Assembly (NCBI GenBank): GCA_001414345.1
Contig: LLCB01000390.1
Coordinates: 1-64,000 of the forward strand
DNA length: 64,000 nt
DNA from: Hymenoscyphus infarciens
Taxonomy: Eukaryota; Ascomycota; Leotiomycetes; Helotiales; Helotiaceae
Reading direction: 5' to 3'
The notes beneath the pieces are model-generated. The model ran no database searches, was not told the origin of the DNA, and was given only the letters and a program-made list of their open reading frames with translations. Below are positions 22,628 to 33,351 of this stretch, piece after piece. Within the stretch, counting starts at the first letter, position 1, and each line of letters starts with the position of its first letter. The position numbers were made by a program, and so were the translations under genes.

Positions 22628-23006
22628 ATGTCCACACCAACAAATATCCAACACACTTCAAAATTACAACTTCTGAATAGAGTACATCTATGTCATAAAA
22701 TCCAAGAACCCAAAGATCAAGATTCTAATGGAGCACCACCTCCACTATACTCCAAACACCCGCCCCTACCTAATAACAACACCTTAACAGCTCACCGTCA
22801 AAACCAACACAGAGGTTCTTGAAGGGTTTCCTCAAGATAGATCGGATGACTACCCCTTGGATAACAATTACTCCCTCATGCTCTTCCGCACCACAAAAAA
22901 AGACAACGGTCTCAACAAGTGGAAATGTTAATGCTGTTACCTCTCTCTAATCCCTCTAACGCCTTCTTTATCTCCACCACATTTCAAAGTCTGCGACGAG
23001 GAAATA
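22628..23006 (+). pseudogene. zinc-ribbon paralog pseudogene 1, truncated by a MITE
   Basis: Begins with an open frame of 64 codons (MSTPTNIQHTSKLQLLNRVH onward) and then, in another frame at about 22917-23004, reads KWKC-stop-CCYLSLIPLTPSLSPPHFKVCDEEI. This aligns with KPWRCQYCYRQPIYLTPTAN and CKVCENEMI of the intact paralog at 23895. The stop is TAA where CAA would give WKCQCCY. The frame is cut off by the inverted-repeat element beginning near 22999-23007. So it carries a frameshift, a RIP-type stop and a transposon insertion. Confidence 0.75.
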
Positions 23007-23309
23007 GTAAGCAAAAGTATATACTATAATATATACTAGCTAAACGTTCGTATATATTATAATATATATGTATATAGTATATATTATAATATATATGTAT
23101 ATAGTATATATTATGGTTTTTAGTAGTATATATATTATAAAAGAACTAATATATACGAGCTAAATAGACTCTTATTTAATTTAGGAACTATTTTAGTTCT
23201 TTTCTACTACTAAAGAAAATATAATATATATATATATATATATATATTATAAGTTATACTAACGTTTGGCTAATATATATTATAGTATACACTTTTGCTT
23301 ACACTTCCT
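22999..23309. mobile_element. MITE with ~45-bp TIRs inserted in pseudogene 1
   Basis: The left arm GTAAGCAAAAGTATATACTA (from 23007) and its mirror at 23260-23302 match over about 41 bp with few differences; an outer AGGAA / TTCCT (22999-23003, 23305-23309) extends the symmetry. The interior is TA-rich and non-coding. The inner end of the arm (TAGCYAAACGTT) faintly recalls the TGGCTCG-type MITE family also present here. No clear target duplication. Confidence 0.7.
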
Positions 23310-23610
23310 TTAAATATATATATAAAGATATATACTACTAAAATTAAATAATATATATACTCTTTTAACCTCTTAACCTTCAACTTTTATATATATATAT
23401 AGCTTTTCTCCTATTACTACTATAACTAATAGAGTTAATAGAATGTGTACCGAAATATACACCGAAATATATATACGAGCTAAACGATATAGAATATATT
23501 CAAGGTTAAACTCATATAGTTAAATAGATATATACGAGCACCTTTTAACCCTATACTCGTGTACAAATCTCATAAATCTAAATTAAATTATATACGTGCC
23601 AAACAGGCCC
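23310..23610. mobile_element. decayed Tourist-like MITE remnant, copy C (right end intact)
   Basis: Ends in GTGCCAAACAGGCCC followed by TAA (23611-23613), matching the right terminus and TAA target site of copies A and B. Inside, degenerate motifs such as CGAGCTAAAC recur. The left terminus could not be found, so the start given is only the end of the neighbouring MITE. Either a truncated member or a divergent subfamily. Confidence 0.5.
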
Positions 23611-23894
23611 TAAAGCCAGAGAGATCTCTAAACTTTGTTTCCTTGGTTTTGCTCTGAATGAGGTTCGATTCAATTTTGCCCACAAATGCGATGAAAATAG
23701 ACTCCTCGTAAGCAACACTGTGCTGTCGATTATTCAATGGAATTTGAAATCATCAAGGCTAAAATTTAGTTATTCACACACTTTCTTTTTGAAGTATAAA
23801 TATCGTGTTTTAGATCTCCAAGTTTCCTTTCCTTTCTTCTTAACCTTAATAACATCGCTGGGTCTCGCACAAAATTAAAATTGCACACAAAACC

Positions 23895-24416
23895 ATGCCT
23901 CATCTAAGGAAAACTATCTTCAAACACCAAGGTCCGTCCCTAAATGGCGTAAACACAGGAACCGATCCTCAAAAAAGATCTGATATCGCCCAGGATTGTT
24001 CTCAGGAACTCCTTGATGATACCTCCCTACCTGATCCAAACACAACGCTAAAACCTTGGAGATGTCAATACTGCTACCGCCAACCAATCTATCTAACACC
24101 AACAGCCAACACTCTTATTTGCAAAGTCTGCGAAAATGAAATGATTACGGAGGAAAGTATAGACGAGCTTTGGAATGCGGAGGATGAAGCTAAGCATCAA
24201 GCGACAAAGGGAAAAACTAGACTTTGGGTATGTCCTTGGGGTGGTGATGAGCAGAGTTGTGAAAATGCACAGACAGAGAAGAAGTGGCGGTCGAGGGTTG
24301 GAAGGAGGTGTAGTGGTTGTCAGAACGAGGTTGCTGTTGTGTGTGAGAAGAGGAGGGTTGGTGCTCAAGGACCGGCGCCGGTGGTTTTGGCGGCGTTTGC
24401 CTGCGCTTTAATGTAG
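23895..24416 (+). CDS. small Cys-rich zinc-ribbon-like protein (intact family member)
   Basis: Single-exon ORF of 173 aa, start ATG at 23895 preceded by an A-rich leader. Two putative zinc-binding modules are visible: WRCQYC followed 16 residues later by CKVC (about residues 55-80), and WVCPWGG...C followed by CSGCQNEVAVVC (about 112-155). It has no signal peptide and no membrane segment except a weakly hydrophobic Ala-rich C-terminus. Related sequences in the window are pseudogene 1, pseudogene 2 and, more distantly, the ORFs at 26132 and 26540. I do not recognise a named family. Retention of an open frame while neighbours decay, and the conserved Cys spacing, argue that it is a real gene. 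Function unknown. Confidence 0.65.
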   Translation: MPHLRKTIFKHQGPSLNGVNTGTDPQKRSDIAQDCSQELLDDTSLPDPNTTLKPWRCQYCYRQPIYLTPTANTLICKVCENEMITEESIDELWNAEDEAKHQATKGKTRLWVCPWGGDEQSCENAQTEKKWRSRVGRRCSGCQNEVAVVCEKRRVGAQGPAPVVLAAFACALM

Positions 24417-24646
24417 ATGTGCTAGGGAATTCTGATATTTGGGGTGGACATTTTTCTGTGGTACACAGCTGGGTTGTGAAAGGGGGGGGGGGGTTGGTCA
24501 ATTTGGCAATTATTTCTTACTTGGTTTATATGTCTTTGTTTCCCTATTTCCCAGTCAGTTCTGGGTATTTTATTTATCTGTTGAATCAATTTGACTTAAG
24601 CTTCACACGAAAGTGATTCTGAGTAATGAAAGTTTTATTGAACTTA

Positions 24647-25052
24647 GGGCCTGTTTGGCTCGCATAAATTATTGAAATATATATATGGATATTTAACGAG
24701 ATATCCTGGATAGTAACCTCGTATAAGTTAGTATATAGTATTAATTATTTCTTAATATATTAAGTAATTTAAGTACTCATTTAGCTCGTAGTGTCTCTAT
24801 TAGTATATATATATAACCTAGTACTATAAAACTAGTGAGTAGGAAGAGATATATACGAACTTTCAAAGATTTACACCTCTAGAGGTCTAAAACTTTTTTT
24901 TAGTAGTATATATCCTATTTATATATATACTAAGATATATAAGGTTAAACGAGGGATTTATACTACTTTGAAATGTATACTAAACACGAGTATATATATA
25001 TATATGTTTTTTAGTGGTGCAGATCCTAGATATGCACGAGCCAAACAGGCCC
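24647..25052. mobile_element. Tourist/PIF-Harbinger-like MITE, copy B
   Basis: A 406-bp element with intact terminal repeats GGGCCTGTTTGGCTCG and its complement, flanked by TTA on both sides (24644-24646 and 25053-25055). It aligns with copy A from end to end, for example through shared ACCTCTAGAGGTCTAAA and GAGATATCCTG. Many GCATA in A are ATATA in B, consistent with C-to-T/G-to-A mutation of B. Non-coding. Confidence 0.92.
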
Positions 25053-25220
25053 TTATATCATTTGAGCTAACTACTAACCTTGTTTATTCTTGATTTCTTT
25101 GATGTAGAAATATTAAGCCCTAGGGCACTGAGAATTATCATGTACTTAACCAAAATAATAGTAATACGTCAGTCTCAGCCAAATCCCATATTTGCTCTTT
25201 CAAAGTTGACTTGCTTTACC

Positions 25221-25693
25221 ATGCATTACACAACCCAAGACGTCAAAGAGCAAGGCTATTCTCAAGATGGAGATGCATACACAGAAGCTTCACCACAACC
25301 ATATTCACATGGACGACCTCCTGCAACATTAAATTCGCACACAATGCTAAAACGGCAAAAGGTTATCAATCATTCTCTCAAGGGCAACACCACAACCCAA
25401 ATACTGGAAGTGCTGTTACTGTTGCCAAGCGCCTCAAAAACCATCACTACCAGATAGCATCACTCCCCATTACAAAGTCTGTAACAGTGAAATGTTCACC
25501 GGAGAACTCAGAGATTTTTTGACAGAGATCTTTGGACGCCGAGGGTAAGAAGCCGGCACATATCAGGACTAAAACATGGGTATGTCCTAAGGAGGAATGT
25601 AAGAACTCTAAAATGAACGGGACCTGGAGGTCTAATGCTGAAAGTAGGTAAAGTGTTTGTAAGAATGATGTAGTGGTAGGGTGAGGCGAAGAA
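25221..25693 (+). pseudogene. zinc-ribbon paralog pseudogene 2
   Basis: Three frames must be joined to follow the intact paralog at 23895. An ATG-led part (MHYTTQDVKEQGYSQDGDAY) is followed by a frame with WKCCYCCQAPQKPSLPDSIT and HYKVCNSEMFTGEL (from about 25403). After a further frame change comes LDAEGKKPAHIRTKTWVCP, EECKNSKMNGTWRSNAESR, stop, SVCKNDVVVG. Cys and Trp positions match the intact gene (WRCQYC, CKVC, WVCP, W-R-S, C-x2-C), although one Cys is lost. At least two frameshifts and one stop make it non-functional. Confidence 0.75.
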
Positions 25694-26131
25694 GAAACAG
25701 AGAAGGAAGGAGTTTAGGGAGAAGTTTATAGCTGGTGGGCTGGGTCTTGTTTTCTGGAATTTTATGTAAGAATTGATGTCATAGAGATCAGATGGGTAGG
25801 GGTTTGAGGTGAGACGCCGGGCTGCAACAAGGAAGGGTTTAGGTGACGGTCGTGGATGGTGGGTGGTGGGTGGATTTTGATCTCACGGTTTTTGCTGCTT
25901 GTAATGTCTTTCCTTCAAGTCATTACCTAGAGTACCACTTCTCTATATTCAGGCTAGTGATAAGTAGTGGCTAGATAAAAGTCATAACACGACTGACAAA
26001 GAAAATTATGCGTTGGTAACATTGCGGTTCTGGGCGAATAGCAACTCGTGGATTTAAAGTTCCCTGCATTTTTCTCTCGTAACTTCTTCCAAATCACATC
26101 CTTCAACTCTACTTTGCTCAATATCTTGAAA
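25694..26131. other. gap between pseudogene 2 and next small gene
   Basis: No coding signal beyond the pseudogene 3' flank. The last ~100 bp probably act as leader and promoter of the ORF at 26132. Confidence 0.35.
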
Positions 26132-26461
26132 ATGACAGCGCTCATCACCCCGGAACCTTCCCTCTGGAAATGCCCCCGCCACAACCTCTCGCAACCCCTC
26201 CCCCAACATAAACTCCCACCCAAAACCAACAAATTTTCCAACTGTCCAGACCCAAAGTGCTCACGGACCATGGAACTACCAAGTAATGCAAAAATATCCG
26301 TATGCTATAAATGCCAAACCTTCACACCAAGTTTTAGTCGCTGGGTGGTAGGTGAGGGATGTGTTCCATGGTGTGTGAAGTATAATGATATGAGGCATCG
26401 TGTTAAAGAGACGAGATTGGTTGTCAATAAAAGATTAGGAGAGTTTTGGCTTTGGTTTTAA
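26132..26461 (+). CDS. small Cys-rich protein, family member 2
   Basis: ORF of 109 aa. Cys/His-rich: WKCPRHN near residue 12, NCPDPKC near 37, CYKC near 58 and CVPWC near 76. The W-x-C-P opening and paired CxxC resemble the other small proteins of this cluster, but spacing differs, so common ancestry is a suggestion. No signal peptide. It lies tail-to-tail with the ORF at 26540-26962 (78 bp between stops). Function unknown. Confidence 0.5.
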   Translation: MTALITPEPSLWKCPRHNLSQPLPQHKLPPKTNKFSNCPDPKCSRTMELPSNAKISVCYKCQTFTPSFSRWVVGEGCVPWCVKYNDMRHRVKETRLVVNKRLGEFWLWF

Positions 26462-26539
26462 GGGGAATGAGTGTATTTTTTGTGGTTTTGCGATTTTAAT
26501 GGTGTGTTCTAGAGAGACAGCAGGGTAACTAAAACAAAA

Positions 26540-26962
26540 CTACCATTTCAATGCAACTTTTCCAAAACTTCGAAGCCTCTTGCCATTTAGATTCTTGCCA
26601 TTTAAATTCTTGCCATTTAAATTCTTGCCATTTAGATTCTTGCCATTCTTTAGCCTGGAAATTTTGAAGATTCTAAAAGTTCTAGTTCGATTGTACTCGA
26701 AACATTCTCCTACCCTTGAGTCTTCAATCTCCACACTATCTTGTCGCGCATTAAGAGGTGGTACCATTTTTCCGTGGCACTTGATGCAGTTTTTCTGCTT
26801 TGAGTCCTTCGTCATCCTCTGATGAACAGGCTGATAGCTTGCGATGGCGCAGCAAGTTGGACATTCCCAATTCAGGTCGCATGGATAGCGAGTTGATGGT
26901 GGGCTTGTCGGAAGGAGGGGGAGGGTGATTGGGGGATTTAGGTGTGAGGCTTTGGCTTTCAT
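26540..26962 (-). CDS. small Cys-rich protein with NGKNL pentapeptide repeats
   Basis: ORF of 140 aa. WECPTCCAIASYQ near residue 33 followed by KNCIKCHGKM near 57 gives a C-x2-C ... C-x2-C pair like the intact paralog at 23895. Near the C-terminus (about 108-130) four in-frame copies of the pentapeptide NGKNL or NGKRL, encoded by a 15-bp tandem repeat (about 26580-26645), make a basic tail. No signal peptide. Function unknown. The repeat could vary in copy number between strains. Confidence 0.55.
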   Translation of the reverse strand: MKAKASHLNPPITLPLLPTSPPSTRYPCDLNWECPTCCAIASYQPVHQRMTKDSKQKNCIKCHGKMVPPLNARQDSVEIEDSRVGECFEYNRTRTFRIFKISRLKNGKNLNGKNLNGKNLNGKNLNGKRLRSFGKVALKW

Positions 26963-27645
26963 GGTGGGAAGCTATCGGGAATAGTTTCTCTGCGTGTGTT
27001 GATCAGGACTGTGAGAATTCTGTGGGGTTGTGTAACTTATTAAAAACAAGAAAGGAGATTTCTGTGGGGACTAGTAGTATTTATACTTTATCTTGGTTGT
27101 GAATGTAATATCGATGCGAACAGATTTATTCATACTCTTTTTGACTTGGATTTGAATCATTCTTGAGTCGCAATGTGACACACCTTACCGTTCAAGGTTC
27201 AAGTGCCGATGGAAGGGCTTGGAGACATGTTTGGAGTTGGTTTGTTGCAACAAAAGTGTCAAAGGGGGGATTGTTGGTTGGTTGGTGGCAAAGTGCTCGC
27301 TTGACCCAACAGGAGCCAGGGGCATGAAGAACGCCTGTGAATAATGATAACCACAAATAAAGCTCAGGAATGTGTAGTACTGACAAAAGATCTCGTACCT
27401 GGGCGTGATACCATTTGATTCCAATCTTATCATTTTCTCAGATGTTTGCGCTGCCAGGGAGAAAGAGCATATTTTGAGAATTAGGCTTGAGATAGTATTT
27501 TCTGAGAATGTGTTTGTGGGTCAAAAAGGTAGGATGAGCTGTGGAGTGATTTTTCTTCTACGTAACGCCTCTTAATAACTGCCATTGGAGTTGGGTGTGA
27601 TTGGTGTTCCTTTGGGAAGCCAAAGCATAGGTTCACAGCCAGGTA
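26963..27645. other. flank between zinc-ribbon cluster and hAT element
   Basis: Ordinary composition with no family-like ORF. It presumably includes the promoter of the minus-strand gene at 26962. The left copy of the hAT target duplication closes it at 27646-27653. Confidence 0.4.
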
Positions 27646-27653
27646 CCTGCCTT

Positions 27654-30600
27654 CAGTGTGGTCGATAGTATTTGTAATATTGTACTACCACGATATATTG
27701 TTAGAAACCTACTTTAATACGTACTATTTATACTATTTAAATGCTACGATATCTAATAATATTATCCTTTATATTGTTGGTATTTTAATTGATATTATGA
27801 TAATATTATAGTATTGTTAAGCTTAAATATTTAAGCTTTTTACCCTGGATTTTAACTCTACTTCTTTTTAGCCTTATCTTTTAAAACTATATAGTATAAT
27901 ATATAGTATAGAAAATATAGTATTGAATAGCTAGAATTATAGATCTATTTAAATAGAGTATTTTAAAAAAAGAATTATATAAATAGCTCTTAAACTAACC
28001 TAAGTAATATAAAGTGATAAATGTGGCCTATGTAAGATAGATTTCTAGATATGTTTTTATTAATACTAAGTACTAATTTAATAATAATAACGTTAGATTA
28101 AAAGTTATAATATAATAGATTAGTATATTAAATTTATTAAATTTTACTCTTTAATTATATATAAAAATTAACTAAATCGATGTTTAAAAAATTTAGATTT
28201 TATACTACTTTAACTAAAATTTATATATATTTCTATAAAATAATTTTATTTATTTAAATAAGATCTTATATACTTAATTTTTATTTAATTAATATATATA
28301 TAAGCTTAAAAAAAAGCCTTAAATTAGGGCTTTTTAATAATATAATTAAAACTTAATTCTATAGTATAGATACTTTTTAATTATACTCTAAAGATAATAG
28401 ACTTTAGACATTTAATTTAGCTTTAATATACGTTTTAGTATATTATACTATAATTAGTTAAAATATACTCTAATTATTTATAGATTAAAGAGTATTGATT
28501 ATAATTACTTTAGATGTAAAAAAGGTTCTTAAAAGGCTCTCTCTTTCCTTCTAAAAAGTCTTTTATCTTTATCCTTTATATCTATCTTAAAGTCGCCTTA
28601 TAATTATTACTTACCCCTTTTTAGTACTAGTTACTAAAAAATTATAACTCCTATTACTACTATTGACACTTTAAAAGTTTAATAACTTCAGTCCTCTTAA
28701 TCACTTTTATGATTTTATTCTTTATTTATTACCTTTATATCTTACTTTTTACTAATTTACTATATCCTCTTAGATATTAAGCTCTTAGTCTTACGTTCCT
28801 CTAGAATCACTACTAATATTACCTATTTCATCTTATTTAAGCACTTTAAGCTCCTAAGAGAACCCCTTTAAAACTAAGCTAGTAGTAACTAATATAAGTA
28901 TACCCTATTTAGATCTATAAGAAGTGTTTTAAATCCTGAAAAAGCCTACTAAAAGACCTCGAACTAGCTATGTTTAGCTCTATATAATCGACAAGAATTA
29001 TAAGATAGTTTATATATAAGAAACTCTTAAATCTAATAATATAATTAGCTTACTAATTTCTTAGCAATAAATCTACTAGCTACTAAGAGTGGTATTATAA
29101 GTACTATATTAAGAGATATACTATAAATAGTAGTACTAAAATTATAGCTACTTATCTTCTTAAGAATTATAAAATCAATATTAAAACCCTATACTAAAAG
29201 GCTACTAAAAAGAGATAAATTAGTATTAAAGAAGCTATAAATATAGCCTACTAAAACCCTTAAAAAAGGCGTAAGATTATATATATAATCTATCTTAACT
29301 TTAATAATAAGTGCTTAGCTATTAATTCTAATACTCTAGAGGTTTTATTTATAAACCTTATCACCTCTTATAACCTTCTTATACGCTCTACTAAATATAA
29401 GGCCTTTTGTACTCTTATTTAATATCTTAATAACCTTAGAGGCGATATTCTACTTAAAGTATACTTTATACTATATAACTAGGTTAAGTAATAATACTAG
29501 GACAGTTTTGCTAAAATAAAGTATTATCTATTAAGATTCTAGTCTAAAATATATATATCTACTAATAAGTAGAAGTTAGATAATAGTCTTTCTATCTTAG
29601 AATACGTAGCTTATAGAGTTAATAAGTTTAGTAATCTAGTAGAAGTAGTACTTAGTATAAAATAAATTAAAAAGCCTTATATAAGTGAAAATATAATACC
29701 CTTTTTACTTAAAATACTCTAAGATTATAGTATATAAAAATACTTTTAAAAATCCTAAATAAATACTTATTACTTTTAATAGATATATTCAATAAAATTA
29801 ACTACTTTCCTATAAATAATATACCTAATAACAATATTATACTTCGCTAAGTTACTTTAGTACTAGGTAAAAGCAATATAAGAGGCTAGGCTAAGTACTA
29901 CTAAATTCAATATATATACTATATACTCTACCTTACCACCAGAGATATAGCCTTTAAAAAGTATATAGATTTTAAGCTTAAGATAAACCAATTAGAAGAC
30001 ACCTACTTCTAGAACCTTTTATAAGGGTTTAAAGTTTATAATACCCTTAAACACCTCTTTAACTTTATAAAAAAGATGTATATAAGTATAGTATTATATA
30101 ATAAATTAAGAAGTTAACTAGAAGCCTTACTATACCCTAAGCTAATAAAACACACTAGATATTCTAGTATAAGAGTATTTAAAAGGCGATTACTTTAAGA
30201 CTTAAGATTAAGCACTTTTAAAATATATATAAGTTTAACCTTAATAATACAATTACTACTTATAATTAGTCTAAACTTAGTTTAGTAAGTATAATACTAC
30301 TTTTACTTCTTAATCTCTTACTAATTTAATTAGATAAGGCTCTTTTTTAGCTCTCTTAAGTACTCCTTATTAGTGCTTAAGAGTATGTCTAGAACTCTTA
30401 ATAAAATAATCCTAATAATAGACTTTATTCTCTCTCTTTTTAAGAAGGCCTAAAGGAAGTATATTAATAATCTAGCTATACTATCCTTACTTTAAAAAGG
30501 TGAATAATCTTCTCTTTCTCTTTTACTTTACTAATAATACCTTAGGGTAGGAAAAGATCTCTAAATACTATAATTTAACTAAGAGATCGCTAATATATAC

Positions 30601-32125
30601 TACTATAGTAGTACTCTACCTAGCTTATAAGTAGAAGTACTTAGAAAAGGCCTAGAAACTTAGCTAGATAGCCTCTACTTAAGCTATAGTAGAAAAACTA
30701 TAGAATAACAATTATCGCCCTAAAATAGCATCTAGCTATATAAATAATACTAATATTAACCCTTAGATTACGTCGTTTAGCCTACTTTATTACTCCCTAG
30801 TATCTACCTAAGCACTTAATTTATTTACTTAGTTTTTGTTCTAAAAGAGGAGTAAGAGATAAGCTTTAACCCTTATTTTAACTTTACCTCTTTTTAGCTA
30901 ATATACTTTAACCTAGACTTCTCTTTCTTATAGATAATAAGTACGCTTAATATTATACCCTTCTATTTTAAGATATAAGCAAAAGTATAATCAAATAGTA
31001 GCTCTAATCTACTTAAAAGAAGGCCTATCCTAATCTTTATAAGATAGTAATAAATATACTTTTTATCCTATATTTAAGTATCTTAGTAAAACGCTTCTAG
31101 TCTTTAACTAAATTAGTAGTTATAGATTAATATAATTATCTTAAGATATATACTATAGAGATACTTAAATATTTAAAGTCTTAGTATAAGATTATATTCT
31201 TTAATCTTATTAGCTAATTCTAGAGTAAGAAGGAGGTGTTTAACGTATAAGACGTGCTTTAAAATAGCTTAGATAAGAGTACTTTTACTTATAAGATAAA
31301 TAGTAGGTCTAGTTTTAGTTTAAGTTTTAAAGGGTCTATAAACTAAACTTATTTTTATTATTTTTTCTAGTAGTATATATTTATTCTTATATTTTAAGTA
31401 CTTAGATAGTTATTTCCCTTTATCTAAAGAATTTTATAATATACTATTAATTTATTATTAAATAAAGAGTTATAAAGAAGCTTAGTTATTAGAATACTAT
31501 TACTAGGCTAATTATTTCAAAAACGTTATATCTAGTAAGTTAGTTATTCTTAATAACCACGTCTTCTAAAAAGAAGCTCTAAATATTAAAAATTTAATTA
31601 AATACTAATTAGTTACTATTAAACTTCTTATTAAATTTAAAGTATTATAATTAATTATATGCTACGATCTTTATATAAAATATTTAGTAAGGTATACTAA
31701 GACCTAGGTCTTAGTATAGTATATATATAATATATACTCTAAATATCTATTAATTTATATACTAAAAAGCGACTTTTAGCTACATACTTAATTAAACTAC
31801 TAGCTTCTTATAAAATCGCCTAATACACTTAGTTTAGGCTATTTAGTATATAATAAATAACTCTTACTAATTATTTTATTAATATCTATTATTATTATTA
31901 TATAGTTTTAAAGTAATAGAAGAGTATATAAAAAAGTGTGAATAGTCTCATTTTGAGAAAAAGTAGGTTTTGGCGCTTACAAGTTATTAAAAGATATACT
32001 ATATGATATCACGATATTACGATAGTATTATAGCGTATTTAGATACGTACTACTGGGATATTATAATAATATATTAATCTAAAATACTGTAGTATTTTAT
32101 CACGATAATACTATCGACTACACTG
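27654..32125 (+). mobile_element. RIP-degraded hAT transposon (4.47 kb)
   Basis: The ends are CAGTGTGGTCGATAGTATT at 27654 and, in reverse complement, CAGTGTAGTCGATAGTATT at 32125: 18 of 19 match. The octamer CCTGCCTT lies directly outside each end (27646-27653 and 32126-32133), a perfect 8-bp target duplication. Eight-base duplications and CA-G starting termini are diagnostic of the hAT superfamily. The interior is extremely AT-rich with TAG/TAA in every frame. A trace of coding remains near 28944 (KPTKRPRTSYV, stop, LYIIDKNYKIVY), which resembles the start of a BED-type zinc finger if TAG is read as a mutated TGG. No functional transposase remains. Plus orientation is inferred from that trace. 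Confidence 0.88.
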
Positions 32126-32133
32126 CCTGCCTT

Positions 32134-33351
32134 AGTTAATCTAGCGACAAATACTTAACTTTTGCGACTTGCGATCTGCGATTTAGTCGTTTTTGGACTT
32201 TTGTACTTTCAAGACGCCCTACTAATATACTAACAAACTTCGTGAATCGAATTTAAAGTAGTAATCGTCTCAAATTTTACAATTCTTTTAAGGTATGTTT
32301 GTGGTGTTAGTCTTGAAATCAACTCAACATAATTTTAGGTAGTACTTTTATTGATGTGATTCCACTGTCTTCTCTTAGTACTTTAACTCCCCAACCTTGC
32401 CAGTATATGACATATTTCTAGAGAAACATACCACTTCTTTAACTCAATAATATCCTTTGAAGACGTTGTCACTTTCCGGGATTTTTAACGTACGAGAATT
32501 GCCAAAAAAGAAATTAAAAACTCTATAATAGTATTAATGCGAACACGTTTTTGTAGACACAAAATAGGGTTCTAAGCGGTGATGAGAAGCGTACTTTTCG
32601 ATAAAATGATAAGTATAAACGTGCGTAATTTACAGCGTCTAGCAATCCAATTCAAATTCTGTTTTGCACCCTCCAGTGAGCAATATTCATGCCAGCTCAT
32701 ATATCCAAAAGCGCTAAAAGATTGTCTTTCGCGGCTAAGTTCACTTATGTAATGCTGGAATTATACCAAGCAACTCAAGCATACACCAGTCATAAAGAGT
32801 TCAGAATACGATAAGCGACTCCGAAGCTCTGCAGGCGTTTTCATTTTCATTTCCAAGCCCAAAGTGTCCCCACCCTCAGCCGCACCATAGGGGTGTAACC
32901 ATTTGATTGGTGACAACGGCGCTTATAAATCCCCTTCTGGCGAATAACCCCAAAAACTGCTTCTAGCCGCCTTTTCAGGGTCTGTGGCGTTCCTAAATAT
33001 GGTTTACCAAGTATTGACGATCTCCCAGCAATCGAAATTGCCTGTAATCCTGGCGGGTAAAGGCAGTCTCTCGCCGTCAGATTCAAATAAGGTTTGTGGC
33101 TAGGTGCCGTTTTAAACAGCACACGTTTTCTTTGAGCCGCATCGTGTGATACATGTGGATATTGCGAGGACTCTATATTAGAAATCAAAACCCTCGATTT
33201 TGTCTCGAGCGGTTAGGTGTCCTTCATTCATTCGTTTCCGCTTTTCAATTCCCCCTCATTGTAGAACCCTCTTTACCTATTCCGAGGACTTCAAGAGACG
33301 GACTGGACTACCCTACACTCAAAATCCCTCACATCGGCGGCGCAGGAAGAG
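32134..33351. other. region between hAT element and four-TM gene
   Basis: About 1.2 kb. 32152-32235 resembles 14542-14630 and is probably a repeat fragment. A minus-strand ORF of 113 codons (33188-32847) has no recognisable motif and overlaps the presumed promoter of the plus-strand gene, so it is not annotated as a gene. Confidence 0.4.

Noticed and set aside
32847..33188. Minus-strand ORF of 113 codons upstream of the four-TM gene
   Set aside because: No motif or family resemblance, no gene structure, and it overlaps the probable promoter of the opposite-strand gene.
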